In this document: positions 55,987 to 64,000 of the stretch, in pieces
How the letters are laid out: the number at the start of each line of letters is the position of its first letter
Position numbering within the stretch: position 1 is the stretch's first letter
Origin: Bacillus sp. EAC
GTDB taxonomy: Bacteria > Bacillota > Bacilli > Bacillales > Bacillaceae_G
Direction of reading: 5' to 3'
DNA length: 64,000 nt
Assembly (NCBI RefSeq): GCF_002156875.1
Contig: NZ_NCSY01000008.1
Span: 21,001-85,000, forward strand
Translations under genes and position numbers: made by a program
Notes under the pieces: model-generated
The model's database searches: none
The model's input: the letters and a program-made list of their open reading frames with translations, nothing else
Told to the model about the DNA's origin: nothing

Positions 55987-57288
55987 TCATAATTTAATCA
56001 TAGCTAACTTTTGAAACGCATTTCCAACAGCTTCAATTGTTTTTTCGATATCTTGTTGAGTATGAGCGGTTGTTAAGAACCAAGCTTCATATTTCGAAGG
56101 TGCCAAATTAATACCTTCTTCTAATAGTAATTTAAAGAATCGACCAAATACTTCACCATCAGAAAGTTTAGCCTCTTCATAGTTTGTTACTTCGTCAACA
56201 TTGAAGTAAACCGTAAGTGCACCCTTTAGACGATTAATTTTTATATGAATATTATGTTCATCTGCTTTTGCTTGAATGCCTTTTTCAAGAATAGTACCTA
56301 GTCGATCTAGTTCTTCATAAACACCTTCTTGTTTTAATACTTCAAGGCAGGCGATACCAGCCGCGATCGATGCAGGATTTCCAGCCATTGTACCAGCTTG
56401 GTATGCAGGCCCAAGTGGAGCGACCGTTTCCATAATTTCTTTTTTACCGCCATATGCTCCAATCGGTAGACCACCACCGATAATTTTTCCAAGAGCTGTT
56501 AGATCGGGTTCAACACCTAATAGATTTTGTGCTCCACCGTACATAAAACGGAATGCCGTAATAACTTCATCATAAATAACTAGTGCTCCGTGATTGTGGG
56601 TAATTTCGTTGACTGCCTCTAGGAATCCTTCTTTAGGCTCAACGATACCAAAATTTCCAACGATTGGTTCGACAAGTACTCCAGCAATTTCATGACCCCA
56701 TTTTTCCATTGTTTCAGCATATGCTTCAACGTCATTAAATGGAACAGTAATCACTTCGTTTGCGATACTTTGCGGAACTCCTGCTGAATCAGGTGTTCCA
56801 AGTGTTGAAGGACCAGAACCAGCAGCTACAAGTACTAAATCTGAATGCCCATGATAGCAACCAGCAAACTTAACAATTTTTGTTCTGCCAGTATATGCTC
56901 TTGCAACTCGAATCGTAGTCATAACAGATTCTGTACCTGAATTCGTAAAACGGACTTTATCCATACTAGGAATAGCTTCTTTTAGCATTTTTGCGAATTG
57001 TAATTCAAGCTCATGTGGAGTTCCGTATAAAACACCGTTTTCAGCTGCTTTTGTAATTGCTTCTGTAATATGTGGGTGCGCATGCCCAGTGATAATTGGT
57101 CCATATGCAGCTAAATAATCAATATATTGATTACCGTCAATGTCCCAAAAGTATGCGCCTTTTGCACGCTTCATTGTGACTGGTGCACCGCCACCTACTG
57201 CTTTGAACGATCTCGATGGACTATTTACACCGCCGACAATATGTTCTAAAGCTTCATTATGTATTTCAATTGATTTTTGATAATTCAT
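55987..57288 (-). CDS. gsaB: Glutamate-1-semialdehyde 2,1-aminomutase (GsaB-type)
   Basis: 433 residues, ATG 57288 with GGGAGGTA upstream. Class-III aminotransferase fold with PLP lysine K268 in [11 protein letters not shown], cofactor-binding [10 protein letters not shown] near 115, YDEVITAFR near 240 and the family VGGVNSPSR start. It converts glutamate-1-semialdehyde to 5-aminolaevulinate in tetrapyrrole synthesis. Bacilli carry hemL within the hem operon and this second copy beside bcp and perR (gsaB); the location argues for gsaB. An old role for the paralogue in haem supply under peroxide stress is inference. Confidence 0.94.
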   Translation of the reverse strand: MNYQKSIEIHNEALEHIVGGVNSPSRSFKAVGGGAPVTMKRAKGAYFWDIDGNQYIDYLAAYGPIITGHAHPHITEAITKAAENGVLYGTPHELELQFAKMLKEAIPSMDKVRFTNSGTESVMTTIRVARAYTGRTKIVKFAGCYHGHSDLVLVAAGSGPSTLGTPDSAGVPQSIANEVITVPFNDVEAYAETMEKWGHEIAGVLVEPIVGNFGIVEPKEGFLEAVNEITHNHGALVIYDEVITAFRFMYGGAQNLLGVEPDLTALGKIIGGGLPIGAYGGKKEIMETVAPLGPAYQAGTMAGNPASIAAGIACLEVLKQEGVYEELDRLGTILEKGIQAKADEHNIHIKINRLKGALTVYFNVDEVTNYEEAKLSDGEVFGRFFKLLLEEGINLAPSKYEAWFLTTAHTQQDIEKTIEAVGNAFQKLAMIKL

Positions 57289-57558
57289 GGAGTACCTCCC
57301 ATTGTTTATTAAAACGAAAGACTTTAACCGGCATCTTTACATTATTTATTTCGTTAAATTACATTCTAGCACGAATTTTTTATGTGTGGTAAATGTAAGC
57401 CTTTACAACTTTAAAAGAAATTTGAACATTTCGGACAATCTGTATTTTTTAAGGTGAATTGGCAAAAAAATTGGAAAATACTTCTCAGTACTTTTTTATT
57501 GTACTTAATCCACATTTCAAATACACTTAGCGACGGAATAAAAAATGGAGGAAATTTG

Positions 57559-58572
57559 ATGGATAACATTATTGAAGTGCAAAATTTACACAAAGAATTC
57601 AAAACTTTCTTGAGTCGCTCAGGTGTAAAAGGTGCGTTTAGAGATCTATTTACAAGAAATTATAAGACTAAAACAGCGGTTAATAATATAAGCTTTTCTG
57701 TAAAGAAAGGCGAAATGATGGCCTATATTGGAGAAAATGGTGCAGGTAAGTCGACAACAATTAAAATGTTAACGGGCATTTTAACACCAACTTCTGGGAA
57801 TGTAAAAGTTAATGGTTACCATCCTCAAAAAGAGAGAGAAAGATTTGTTAAATCAATTGGAGTTGTATTTGGTCAAAGGTCTCAGCTTTGGTGGGATATT
57901 GCTGTACAGGAATCTTTTCGACTACTGAAAAAAGTATATCAAATACCTGAAGAGCAATATGAAGAGCATATGGGATATATCATTAAAACATTAGATATCG
58001 AGCCGTTGTTAGATCAACCAGTAAGAAAATTATCTCTTGGTCAAAGAATGCGATGTGAATTAGCAGCGGCATTAATTCATAATCCACCTTTACTATTTTT
58101 AGATGAGCCAACAATTGGTTTGGATGTGTTAGTGAAATTAAAAATCAGAGAGTTTTTAAAGGAATTAAATCAAAAATACGGTACGACCATTTTATTAACT
58201 ACACATGATATTTCAGATATCGAGGCGCTATGCGATCGAGTAGTGATGTTAGATGAAGGGAAAATCATTTATGATGGTAAGCTTGATGAATTAAAAGGGC
58301 AATGGGGAGAAGGAAAAGAAATCCAATTCCAATTTATTAAGAAAGTAAGTAATAACGATTTAAATGAATTAATTGGACAATCCGATGTGAAGTGGCGCGA
58401 GGAAGAAGGGGAAAATGTTTGGACAGTATCATTACCAAATGATGAAACATTGATTTCAATGATTATCGCAAAAGTAGTACAAGCTCATCCAGTTAAAGAC
58501 ATGAAGATATTAGAAACTTCAACAGAAGAAATTATTCGAAATATATATCAAGAGGGTATGGGTAATGAGTAA
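57559..58572 (+). CDS. ABC transporter ATP-binding protein (COG4586 type)
   Basis: ATG 57559 follows TGGAGG eight bases upstream; the frame extends to 57454, but with no ribosome site. 337 residues. A long N-terminal insertion (FLSRSGVKGAFRDLFTRNYKTKT) precedes the domain, as in the COG4586 group. Walker A GENGAGKST is near 66, signature LSLGQRMR near 165, Walker B LLFLDEPTIGLD near 185. C-terminal about 90 residues are a beta-rich extension. With the two permease genes it forms the COG4586/4587/3694 exporter reported for viologen efflux in cyanobacteria. Overlaps the next start by eight bases. Confidence 0.93.
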   Translation: MDNIIEVQNLHKEFKTFLSRSGVKGAFRDLFTRNYKTKTAVNNISFSVKKGEMMAYIGENGAGKSTTIKMLTGILTPTSGNVKVNGYHPQKERERFVKSIGVVFGQRSQLWWDIAVQESFRLLKKVYQIPEEQYEEHMGYIIKTLDIEPLLDQPVRKLSLGQRMRCELAAALIHNPPLLFLDEPTIGLDVLVKLKIREFLKELNQKYGTTILLTTHDISDIEALCDRVVMLDEGKIIYDGKLDELKGQWGEGKEIQFQFIKKVSNNDLNELIGQSDVKWREEEGENVWTVSLPNDETLISMIIAKVVQAHPVKDMKILETSTEEIIRNIYQEGMGNE

Positions 58573-59356
58573 GTATTTAGAGATTATTCGTATTCGTTTC
58601 TTGATGATGTTAGCTTATCGGACTAATTATTATACAGGAATCATAATTTATACTATCAATATTGGTGCATATTTCTTCTTGTGGAAAGCTATTTATGGAA
58701 ATCAAGGATCAATTCAAGGCGTTTCAGTTAATCAAATGACAACATATGTTGCGATTGCTTGGATGGCAAGAGCATTTTATTTTAATAATCTTGATCGAGA
58801 AATTGCTGAAGAAATTGTAGAAGGTAAAGTAGCAATTGAATTAATAAGACCTTACAATTACTTGCTAACAAAAGTAATGCAAGGATTAGGAGAAGGGATA
58901 TTTAGATTCTTTTTCTTTTCCATTCCTGGTTTTATTATCGTGGCTTTAATTTTTCGATTGGATGTATCGTTTGATCTGACTACATTAGTTTTATTTTTGG
59001 TCGCGTCTGTTTTCAGTTTTGCAATCAATACTCAATTAAATTTATTAACAGGTCTTATGGCATTCTTTCTTCAAAATAACATGGGGTTTATTCAAGCAAA
59101 GCGTGTTATTATTGATTTGTTTTCAGGACTAACGATACCTATAACATTCTTTCCTTTATGGGCACAAGGTGTAATGAAGTATTTGCCATTTCAAGGGATT
59201 AGTTATATACCAAGTATGATTTTTGCTCAAGGGATTAAAGGTGATTTAATTGTAAAAGGACTATTATTTCAATTTGCTTGGGTACTTATTCTATGTATCC
59301 CTATCACCTTTATATGGTATAAAGCTAAAAAACATCTTGTTGTACAAGGAGGTTAA
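58565..59356 (+). CDS. ABC-2 type permease (COG4587-like)
   Basis: 263 residues with six hydrophobic segments; ATG 58565 lies within the last codons of the ATPase gene. No soluble domain. LEIIRIRFLMMLAYRTNYYTG at the N-terminus and the QGISYIPSMIFAQG loop are family-typical. It heterodimerises presumably with the next gene product to form the pore of an ABC-2 exporter. Substrate unknown. The third gene follows after three bases, so all three are one translational unit. Confidence 0.9.
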   Translation: MSKYLEIIRIRFLMMLAYRTNYYTGIIIYTINIGAYFFLWKAIYGNQGSIQGVSVNQMTTYVAIAWMARAFYFNNLDREIAEEIVEGKVAIELIRPYNYLLTKVMQGLGEGIFRFFFFSIPGFIIVALIFRLDVSFDLTTLVLFLVASVFSFAINTQLNLLTGLMAFFLQNNMGFIQAKRVIIDLFSGLTIPITFFPLWAQGVMKYLPFQGISYIPSMIFAQGIKGDLIVKGLLFQFAWVLILCIPITFIWYKAKKHLVVQGG

Positions 59357-59359
59357 AGA

Positions 59360-60145
59360 ATGTTTTATGTAAATATATTTTTCCAATATTCAGGTCAATA
59401 TTTAAAAACAAAATTTCAATATAGAGCAAACTTCTTCTTGTCTTTTTTATCAGATTTAATGGCTCAAGCAGTAAATCTAATATTTATTTTACTAGTGTTT
59501 AATCATACATCACTTATCGAAGGATGGAATCGAGATGAGATTGTTTTCATTTATGGATTCTTCTTAGTACCTTTTGCGTTGTTTGCTTCATTTTTTAATA
59601 TTTGGGATTTTAATGATCGATATATTGTAAAAGGTGAGTTTGATCGAATACTGACACGACCGATTCATAGTCTATTTCAAGTTGTATTAGAAAAAATGGA
59701 GTTAGAGTCACTGCTTGGAGCATTAACTGGTTTAATTATAATGTTGTATGCGGGAACGAATTTAGGACTATCATTTACCTGGTATGATCCAATCTTATTT
59801 GTAATTATGGCGATTGGTGGAATGCTTGTATATGCGGGAATTTTTATCTCTTTAGCGAGTATAGGATTTTGGTCAGATGCAAGAACCTCTATTATGCCAT
59901 TAATGTACAACATAGGTAACTATGGTCGTTATCCAATTAATATTTATCATCCAATCATTCGTTTTGTATTAACGTGGATTTTGCCCTTTGCGTTTGTTGG
60001 TGTATATCCTGCAGCTTATTTTTTGCGTAGAAGCGAATGGTATGTCTATTCATTTTTAACACCAATTATGGGTTTAATCGTCTTTATTTTTTCTGTAATT
60101 CTTTGGAATCAAGGTGTCAAAAAATATAGAGGTGCAGGGAATTAA
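59360..60145 (+). CDS. ABC-2 type permease (COG3694-like)
   Basis: 261 residues, ATG 59360 three bases after the previous stop with AGGAGG overlapping that gene's end. Six hydrophobic segments, with LKTKFQYRANFFLSFLSDLMAQ at the start, FNIWDFNDRYIVKGEFDRIL (the amphipathic coupling region) and PFAFVGVYPAAYFLRR near the C-terminus. Paired with the upstream permease and ATPase. No terminator is obvious before the potassium channel gene 53 bases on. Confidence 0.9.
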   Translation: MFYVNIFFQYSGQYLKTKFQYRANFFLSFLSDLMAQAVNLIFILLVFNHTSLIEGWNRDEIVFIYGFFLVPFALFASFFNIWDFNDRYIVKGEFDRILTRPIHSLFQVVLEKMELESLLGALTGLIIMLYAGTNLGLSFTWYDPILFVIMAIGGMLVYAGIFISLASIGFWSDARTSIMPLMYNIGNYGRYPINIYHPIIRFVLTWILPFAFVGVYPAAYFLRRSEWYVYSFLTPIMGLIVFIFSVILWNQGVKKYRGAGN

Positions 60146-60198
60146 GCATGTATTCTATTTCAATAGCTTGTTTCATAAATTGAAATGAGGTGATTGAA

Positions 60199-60606
60199 AT
60201 GGGAACTGCTTTTTTCTTTTTTATCGCTATATTTACGATTTTATATAGTCTATTTTATTTATGGACTACAACAACAACCAAAGTAAGTAAGGGACTTATT
60301 TCAATAAATAGCTATATATTATTATTTTTAATATATGGAACGGTATTAATTGGTTTTAGTGCCGTCTATTTTATTCTGGAAAGAGGACCTCATCCAATTT
60401 TAATTGAGCATACTATTCCTATTGATGGTACGAATTATCATATAATGGGCTTGTGTTTATATTTTAGTGCAATTACACTTTTATCAGTTGGGTATGGAGA
60501 TATTGTACCGGTTGGAATTGGCAGATGGGTTGCTATGATTGAAGCGCTCATCGGTTACACAATGCCTGCTGCTTTTGTTTTACAGGTATTCCGGGAAGAG
60601 CGGTAA
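60199..60606 (+). CDS. Two-helix potassium channel (ion-channel domain protein)
   Basis: ATG 60199 lies six bases after GAGGTG; the GTG at 60190 is part of that site. 135 residues. Three or four hydrophobic segments: two at the N-terminus (FFFFIAIFTILYSLFYLW, YILLFLIYGTVLIGFSAVYF), then the pore helix and selectivity filter TLLSVGYGDIVPVG (near 95), and a final helix. The filter SVGYGD identifies a K+-selective pore. No RCK or cyclic-nucleotide domain is attached, so gating is intrinsic or membrane-driven. YugO-like proteins differ by carrying RCK. The C-terminus ends soon after the inner helix. Confidence 0.85.
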   Translation: MGTAFFFFIAIFTILYSLFYLWTTTTTKVSKGLISINSYILLFLIYGTVLIGFSAVYFILERGPHPILIEHTIPIDGTNYHIMGLCLYFSAITLLSVGYGDIVPVGIGRWVAMIEALIGYTMPAAFVLQVFREER

Positions 60607-60631
60607 AAGTGTTTTTAAGAAGGAGAATAAA

Positions 60632-61093
60632 ATGACAGTTGAAATTGGAATGAAAGCACCTGAGTTTACATTACCTGCAAATAATGGAGAAGAAATCTCA
60701 TTGGCAGATTATAAAGGTAAGAAAATTGTTTTATATTTTTATCCAAAAGATATGACACCGGGATGTACAACCGAGGCATGTGACTTTAGAGATTCTTATG
60801 AAAAATTTAGCAACAGTGATACCGTTATTTTAGGAATTAGTCCGGATCCCATAAAAAAACACCAAAAGTTTATTGAGAAATACGAGTTACCATTTCTGTT
60901 ATTATCAGATGAGTCTACAGATGTAGCGAAACTTTATGATGTATGGAAACTTAAAAATAACTTTGGAAAAGAATACATGGGCATCGAAAGAACAACCTTT
61001 TTAATTGATGAAAATGGAATTATTGAAAAAGTATGGCAGAAAGTAAGAGTTAAAAACCATGTTGAGGATGTTTATAGTCAAATTGTAAAGTAG
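60632..61093 (+). CDS. bcp: Thiol peroxidase, bacterioferritin comigratory protein
   Basis: ATG 60632 with AAGGAG upstream; an earlier in-frame start would overlap the channel gene and lacks a site. 153 residues. Peroxiredoxin fold with peroxidatic Cys45 and resolving Cys50 (C-x4-C) in MTPGCTTEACDFRD, the alpha2-type Bcp arrangement, recycled by thioredoxin. Arg in ERTTFLIDENG is the active-site partner. B. subtilis YgaF is the orthologue by position, next to perR. Peroxide control through PerR is plausible from context only. Confidence 0.95.
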   Translation: MTVEIGMKAPEFTLPANNGEEISLADYKGKKIVLYFYPKDMTPGCTTEACDFRDSYEKFSNSDTVILGISPDPIKKHQKFIEKYELPFLLLSDESTDVAKLYDVWKLKNNFGKEYMGIERTTFLIDENGIIEKVWQKVRVKNHVEDVYSQIVK

Positions 61094-61099
61094 TTAGAA

Positions 61100-61297
61100 T
61101 TTGTACTAGTTATATTAGATAAAAGTATAGTGAGATATATTAATCGATGTTTATTAATGAAATATTAAATGTTTTATCTATTAAATCAAGCTTTTCGTCT
61201 ATACCTTTAAAGTGTGGAGGAATATATTACTGTATAGGGCATACCTCCTCAGATGATAGCATATTGAAGTGCGAGAGAAATCTCGCACCTTTTTTAT
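61100..61297 (+). ncRNA. Hairpin pair with terminator between bcp and perR, possible small RNA
   Basis: GTGGAGG (61215) and ACCTCC (61242) can pair over an AT-rich loop, leaving ACCTCCTC as a possible anti-Shine-Dalgarno face. About 25 bases later GTGCGAGA/TCTCGCAC (61269-61290) with six T is a strong terminator. It lies 176 bases after bcp, far for a simple 3' end. A short open frame at 61147 has no ribosome site and is not called. Confidence 0.35.
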
Positions 61298-61389
61298 GTC
61301 TAAAAATAGATCGCATAAGAAATCACAGCATTTAAATGCAACACAGTTTCATAATCAGTCAAAATTTATTTTAGGATTTTCTTAAAAAG

Positions 61390-61419
61390 TTGACAAATAT
61401 TCTCGCAGTTGAATAAACT
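61390..61419 (+). promoter_or_regulatory. Candidate perR promoter
   Basis: TTGACA at 61390-61395 and TAAACT at 61414-61419, an 18-base spacer. A clean PerR box (TTATAAT-N-ATTATAA) is not present; only an AT-rich TATTAATAAG lies just downstream. Confidence 0.5.
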
Positions 61420-61473
61420 ATTAATAAGGTATTTAAAAATGAACTAATTTATTATAGAAATGGGGAGACGGCG

Positions 61474-61911
61474 TTGCATAAAGAGAATATTCAAGATGCA
61501 ATTTCACATTTAAAGAATAGCGGCGTGCGTATTACACCTCAAAGACATGCAATTATAGAATATTTAATTGAAAGTGGAACTCATCCAACTGCTGATGAAA
61601 TCTATAAAGCACTTGAGGGAAAATTTCCAAATATGAGTGTTGCAACTGTATACAATAATCTCAGAGTATTACGTGAAGTAGGAATGGTTAAAGAATTAAA
61701 CTTCGGTGATTCTTCTAGTCGATTTGATTATATAACAACTGATCATTATCATATCATTTGTGAAAAGTGCGGAGAAATGAATGACTTTCATTATGATGGA
61801 TTAGAGGGTATTAATTTCTTTGTTGAGAAGGTTACAGGATTTGAAGTAACAAATCATAGAATGGAAGTATACGGTATTTGTCCGACTTGTAAAGAGAAAA
61901 ACTTATCATAA
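61474..61911 (+). CDS. perR: Peroxide-responsive Fur-family repressor PerR
   Basis: 145 residues from TTG 61474 (GGGGAGA seven bases upstream), the length of B. subtilis PerR. The regulatory metal ligands are all present at the same numbers: H37, D85, H91, H93, D104. The structural zinc cysteines C96, C99, C136 and C139 are intact. Winged helix [13 protein letters not shown] and [16 protein letters not shown] bind the operator. Metal-catalysed oxidation of H37 or H91 by peroxide inactivates the repressor, releasing catalase and peroxidase genes. Neighbours bcp and ygzB fix identity. Terminator follows. Confidence 0.97.
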   Translation: MHKENIQDAISHLKNSGVRITPQRHAIIEYLIESGTHPTADEIYKALEGKFPNMSVATVYNNLRVLREVGMVKELNFGDSSSRFDYITTDHYHIICEKCGEMNDFHYDGLEGINFFVEKVTGFEVTNHRMEVYGICPTCKEKNLS

Positions 61912-61946
61912 AAAAGCACATTACATAATGTAATGTGCTTTTTTAT
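61910..61946. terminator. Bidirectional terminator between perR and ygzB
   Basis: A near-perfect palindrome, AAAAGCACATTACA/TGTAATGTGCTTTT, with T on both ends. Confidence 0.95.
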
Positions 61947-61950
61947 TCTA

Positions 61951-62310
61951 TTATTGTTTAGCATTACGTTTGCTATTATATTTTTCATTGAATTCTTTTC
62001 CTTCTAATGAAGGATCTAATGTAAGTGGTTCATTACAATACATACAGATATCGACTTTGCCAAGCATTTTAGTCGTTTTGTTACATGTTGGACAGACAAC
62101 TTGAATTGTCTTTGTAGACAACATCCCAATCCAAAAGTATACAACTGTACTTCCTATAATAGCTAAGAAACCGACAAGCATAAAAATAGTCATCACGATT
62201 TTATGCTCTCTAAAGAAAACCCCGCCGTACATAATGATGAATCCGATAAATAATAATGAAAGTGCAAACGTTCTTATATTGTTAATTTTACTACTTTTCT
62301 TTTTTGCCAA
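61951..62310 (-). CDS. ygzB: YgzB-family membrane protein
   Basis: TTG 62310 (giving [15 protein letters not shown]) is preceded by GGGGTGGAAG; the upstream frame to 62328 would start within that. 119 residues. Two membrane helices (about 12-34 and 40-62) are followed by a cytoplasmic [20 protein letters not shown] zinc ribbon (near 73-92). The N-terminus and length agree with B. subtilis YgzB. Function unknown. It is convergent with perR. Confidence 0.9.
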   Translation of the reverse strand: MAKKKSSKINNIRTFALSLLFIGFIIMYGGVFFREHKIVMTIFMLVGFLAIIGSTVVYFWIGMLSTKTIQVVCPTCNKTTKMLGKVDICMYCNEPLTLDPSLEGKEFNEKYNSKRNAKQ

Positions 62311-62421
62311 TACTTCCACCCCATTCAATGTAAATATAGCATAAATGGGTTTTAAACTGTTAGTTCAAACTAAAATTAATTTTGAGTATTGATATCACAG
62401 CCTGTAAGGTATCAAACTTAA

Positions 62422-63150
62422 TTAATCGATAGAAGTATCTTTCGAAGTATGATTAGATTTGTTTCTTATTAAATTAGAAATTTGATGTGGAAGATATAAA
62501 ACTAAAAAGTAAGGGATTAATAAAATTCCTAAAACAATTAAGTAATATGGCCAAGGACCAAAAAAATCTAATAAGTTAGCCCCAGTTGGTTTATCTCTTA
62601 AGAATAAATAATTGCCTTTGATTACGTAATCAAGTAAGTAATTAGGAATTGCGATTAAAATTAAGCAAATATAGGATCTTACTAATGAACGAAATGTAGG
62701 GGAGAACTTAAAGACAAATGTCATGTAAGCGATAGATAGTATAATCCCACCGTGGGTAACGAAAAATTGGATATATTTAAAATGAGGAAAACCATATGTT
62801 ATATCTGGAGTGAGTACAGCTTGTAGTGCACCTGCTAATCCCCAAAAATAGATGATTTCATATACTTTATAGTCTTTTGTGATAAGTGAATAACAACATA
62901 AATACATACAAATTCCACATAATTGTAAAGGTAAGGAATCTCCCCAGTCCCATTTATTCGTATTAATAAGCCAACCGTAAAGTAGAAATTCAACTGTTAG
63001 CATTGAAATGATTAAAATTGCGCGAATTGTAATATCTACTCTTTTCTTCTTATTAATAAACTCTCTAAAATAAAACAATACAAATATAAAAAGAATTATT
63101 AATAGTAAAGTAGTGATATGCTGTTTTGAAAACAATACAAAACCATTCAT
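62422..63150 (-). CDS. TIGR02206-family integral membrane protein (TMEM164/YwaF-like)
   Basis: 242 residues, ATG 63150 with AGAGGTG upstream. Seven hydrophobic segments. LPLQLCGICMYLCCYSLI near 80, LQAVLTPDITYGFPHF near 110 and FVTHGGIILSIAYM near 130 define the TIGR02206/YwaF family, whose human homologue TMEM164 is a lipid acyltransferase. The Cys in LQLCGICMY and the His in THGG are the conserved candidates for catalysis. Substrate not known in bacteria. Here it lies between ygzB and the rRNA operon. Confidence 0.88.
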   Translation of the reverse strand: MNGFVLFSKQHITTLLLIILFIFVLFYFREFINKKKRVDITIRAILIISMLTVEFLLYGWLINTNKWDWGDSLPLQLCGICMYLCCYSLITKDYKVYEIIYFWGLAGALQAVLTPDITYGFPHFKYIQFFVTHGGIILSIAYMTFVFKFSPTFRSLVRSYICLILIAIPNYLLDYVIKGNYLFLRDKPTGANLLDFFGPWPYYLIVLGILLIPYFLVLYLPHQISNLIRNKSNHTSKDTSID

Positions 63151-63352
63151 TCAAAACACCTCTAATCTATCTGATGTAGGTGAATGCGATAATCTGATTT
63201 GTTTTTTGTTTTTCTTATTTAATGTATTCATCTCAATTGATATAAATTATAGTAGTCCTAAATTAAATTGTTTAAAATATGTTGTTTGAAGAAGATGGGT
63301 GCAGCTTTGGATTCTAGTAAGATTATTTTTTTGAAAAAGTTTTAAATAAGTG

Positions 63353-63481
63353 TTGACGATAAAGTCTTACGATGTTATATTATTTTATGTCGCCAAGACG
63401 TGCGGCACTTGAAAGAATAAAAAACATTACTTAAATAATTGTTAATGAAAAGTTGACATACTTTTAAAATAATGTTAGTAT
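63353..63481 (+). promoter_or_regulatory. Tandem promoters of the rRNA operon
   Basis: P1: TTGACG 63353-63358 and TATATT 63376-63381. P2: TTGACA 63453-63458 and TAGTAT 63476-63481. Both have 17-base spacers and are exactly 100 bases apart. A leader with CTTTGAAAACTAAAC (boxA-like region) follows. Upstream, 63151-63350 shows no gene. Confidence 0.85.
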
Positions 63482-63584
63482 AAAAAAGTCGCTTACGAGC
63501 GATGAGTGATCTTTGAAAACTAAACAAAACATGAAGTAAAACGTCAATTATTAGTTTTAGAGCAAAACAAGATTTAAACTTAAC

Positions 63585-64000
<416 letters not shown>

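Noticed and set aside
61147..61335. 62-residue frame between bcp and perR
   Set aside because: No ribosome site and it runs through a strong terminator hairpin.
61413..61460. PerR autoregulatory box
   Set aside because: AT-rich but no 7-1-7 inverted repeat close to the consensus.

Overview
The window is chromosomal DNA of a low-GC, endospore-forming Bacillaceae (Firmicutes). Evidence: strong AGGAGG ribosome sites with frequent GTG/TTG starts, spore genes (sspK, sspE, a SpoIID-type protein), a PerR of B. subtilis length with every metal ligand conserved, and 38.1-64.0 kb reproducing the B. subtilis order yfhE-yfhF-recX-yfhH-sspK-yfhJ-yfhP-mutY-yfhS-sspE-ygaB-ygaC-ygaD-ygaE-gsaB-bcp-perR-ygzB-rrn. 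The 16S fragment at the right edge would settle the genus; I cannot from reading alone.

Layout. (1) 1-5.2 kb: tightly packed catabolic operon, cut at the left edge: TIM-barrel sugar isomerase, Gfo/Idh/MocA dehydrogenase, GH65 glycoside phosphorylase, glycerate kinase. (2) 5.5-22.1 kb: mostly surface functions. A secreted heparinase/alginate-lyase-like enzyme and a secreted SpoIID/LytB protein share C-terminal Ig-like modules. There are also a YerB lipoprotein, an AlgX-like/MBOAT O-acetylation pair and an SH3-amidase, with a pentapeptide-repeat protein, an AraC/GyrI regulator and a divergent MocR regulator/EamA exporter pair in between. (3) 22.5-31 kb: DEAD-box helicase, glutaminase, TauE exporter, DinB protein, Ogt, AI-2E-family transporter, LTA synthase. 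(4) 31.2-37.5 kb: MoxR ATPase/vWA pair (yojN-yojO) and the anaerobic pflB-pflA pair. (5) 38-50.8 kb: the yfh/yga block. (6) 51.5-64 kb: large glutamate synthase subunit with no small subunit, hemL-type aminomutase, three-gene ABC exporter, K+ channel, bcp, perR, ygzB, a TIGR02206 membrane protein, and the tandem promoters and 5' end of an rRNA operon.

The least explained parts are non-coding: (a) a tRNA-like fold followed by three hairpins ahead of a GNAT gene (38.9-39.07 kb); (b) a roughly 200-bp nested inverted-repeat element between mutY and yfhS (45.8-46.0 kb); (c) a 126-bp tandem repeat that contains the 3' end of yfhP (43.3-43.6 kb); (d) a dispersed, internally nested repeat family with six inner copies plus one apparent empty outer copy; (e) a 12-bp operator repeated at an exact 20-bp period between the MocR gene and its transporter. 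Several genes below the usual length cut-off (yfhE, sspK) were found by reading the gaps.
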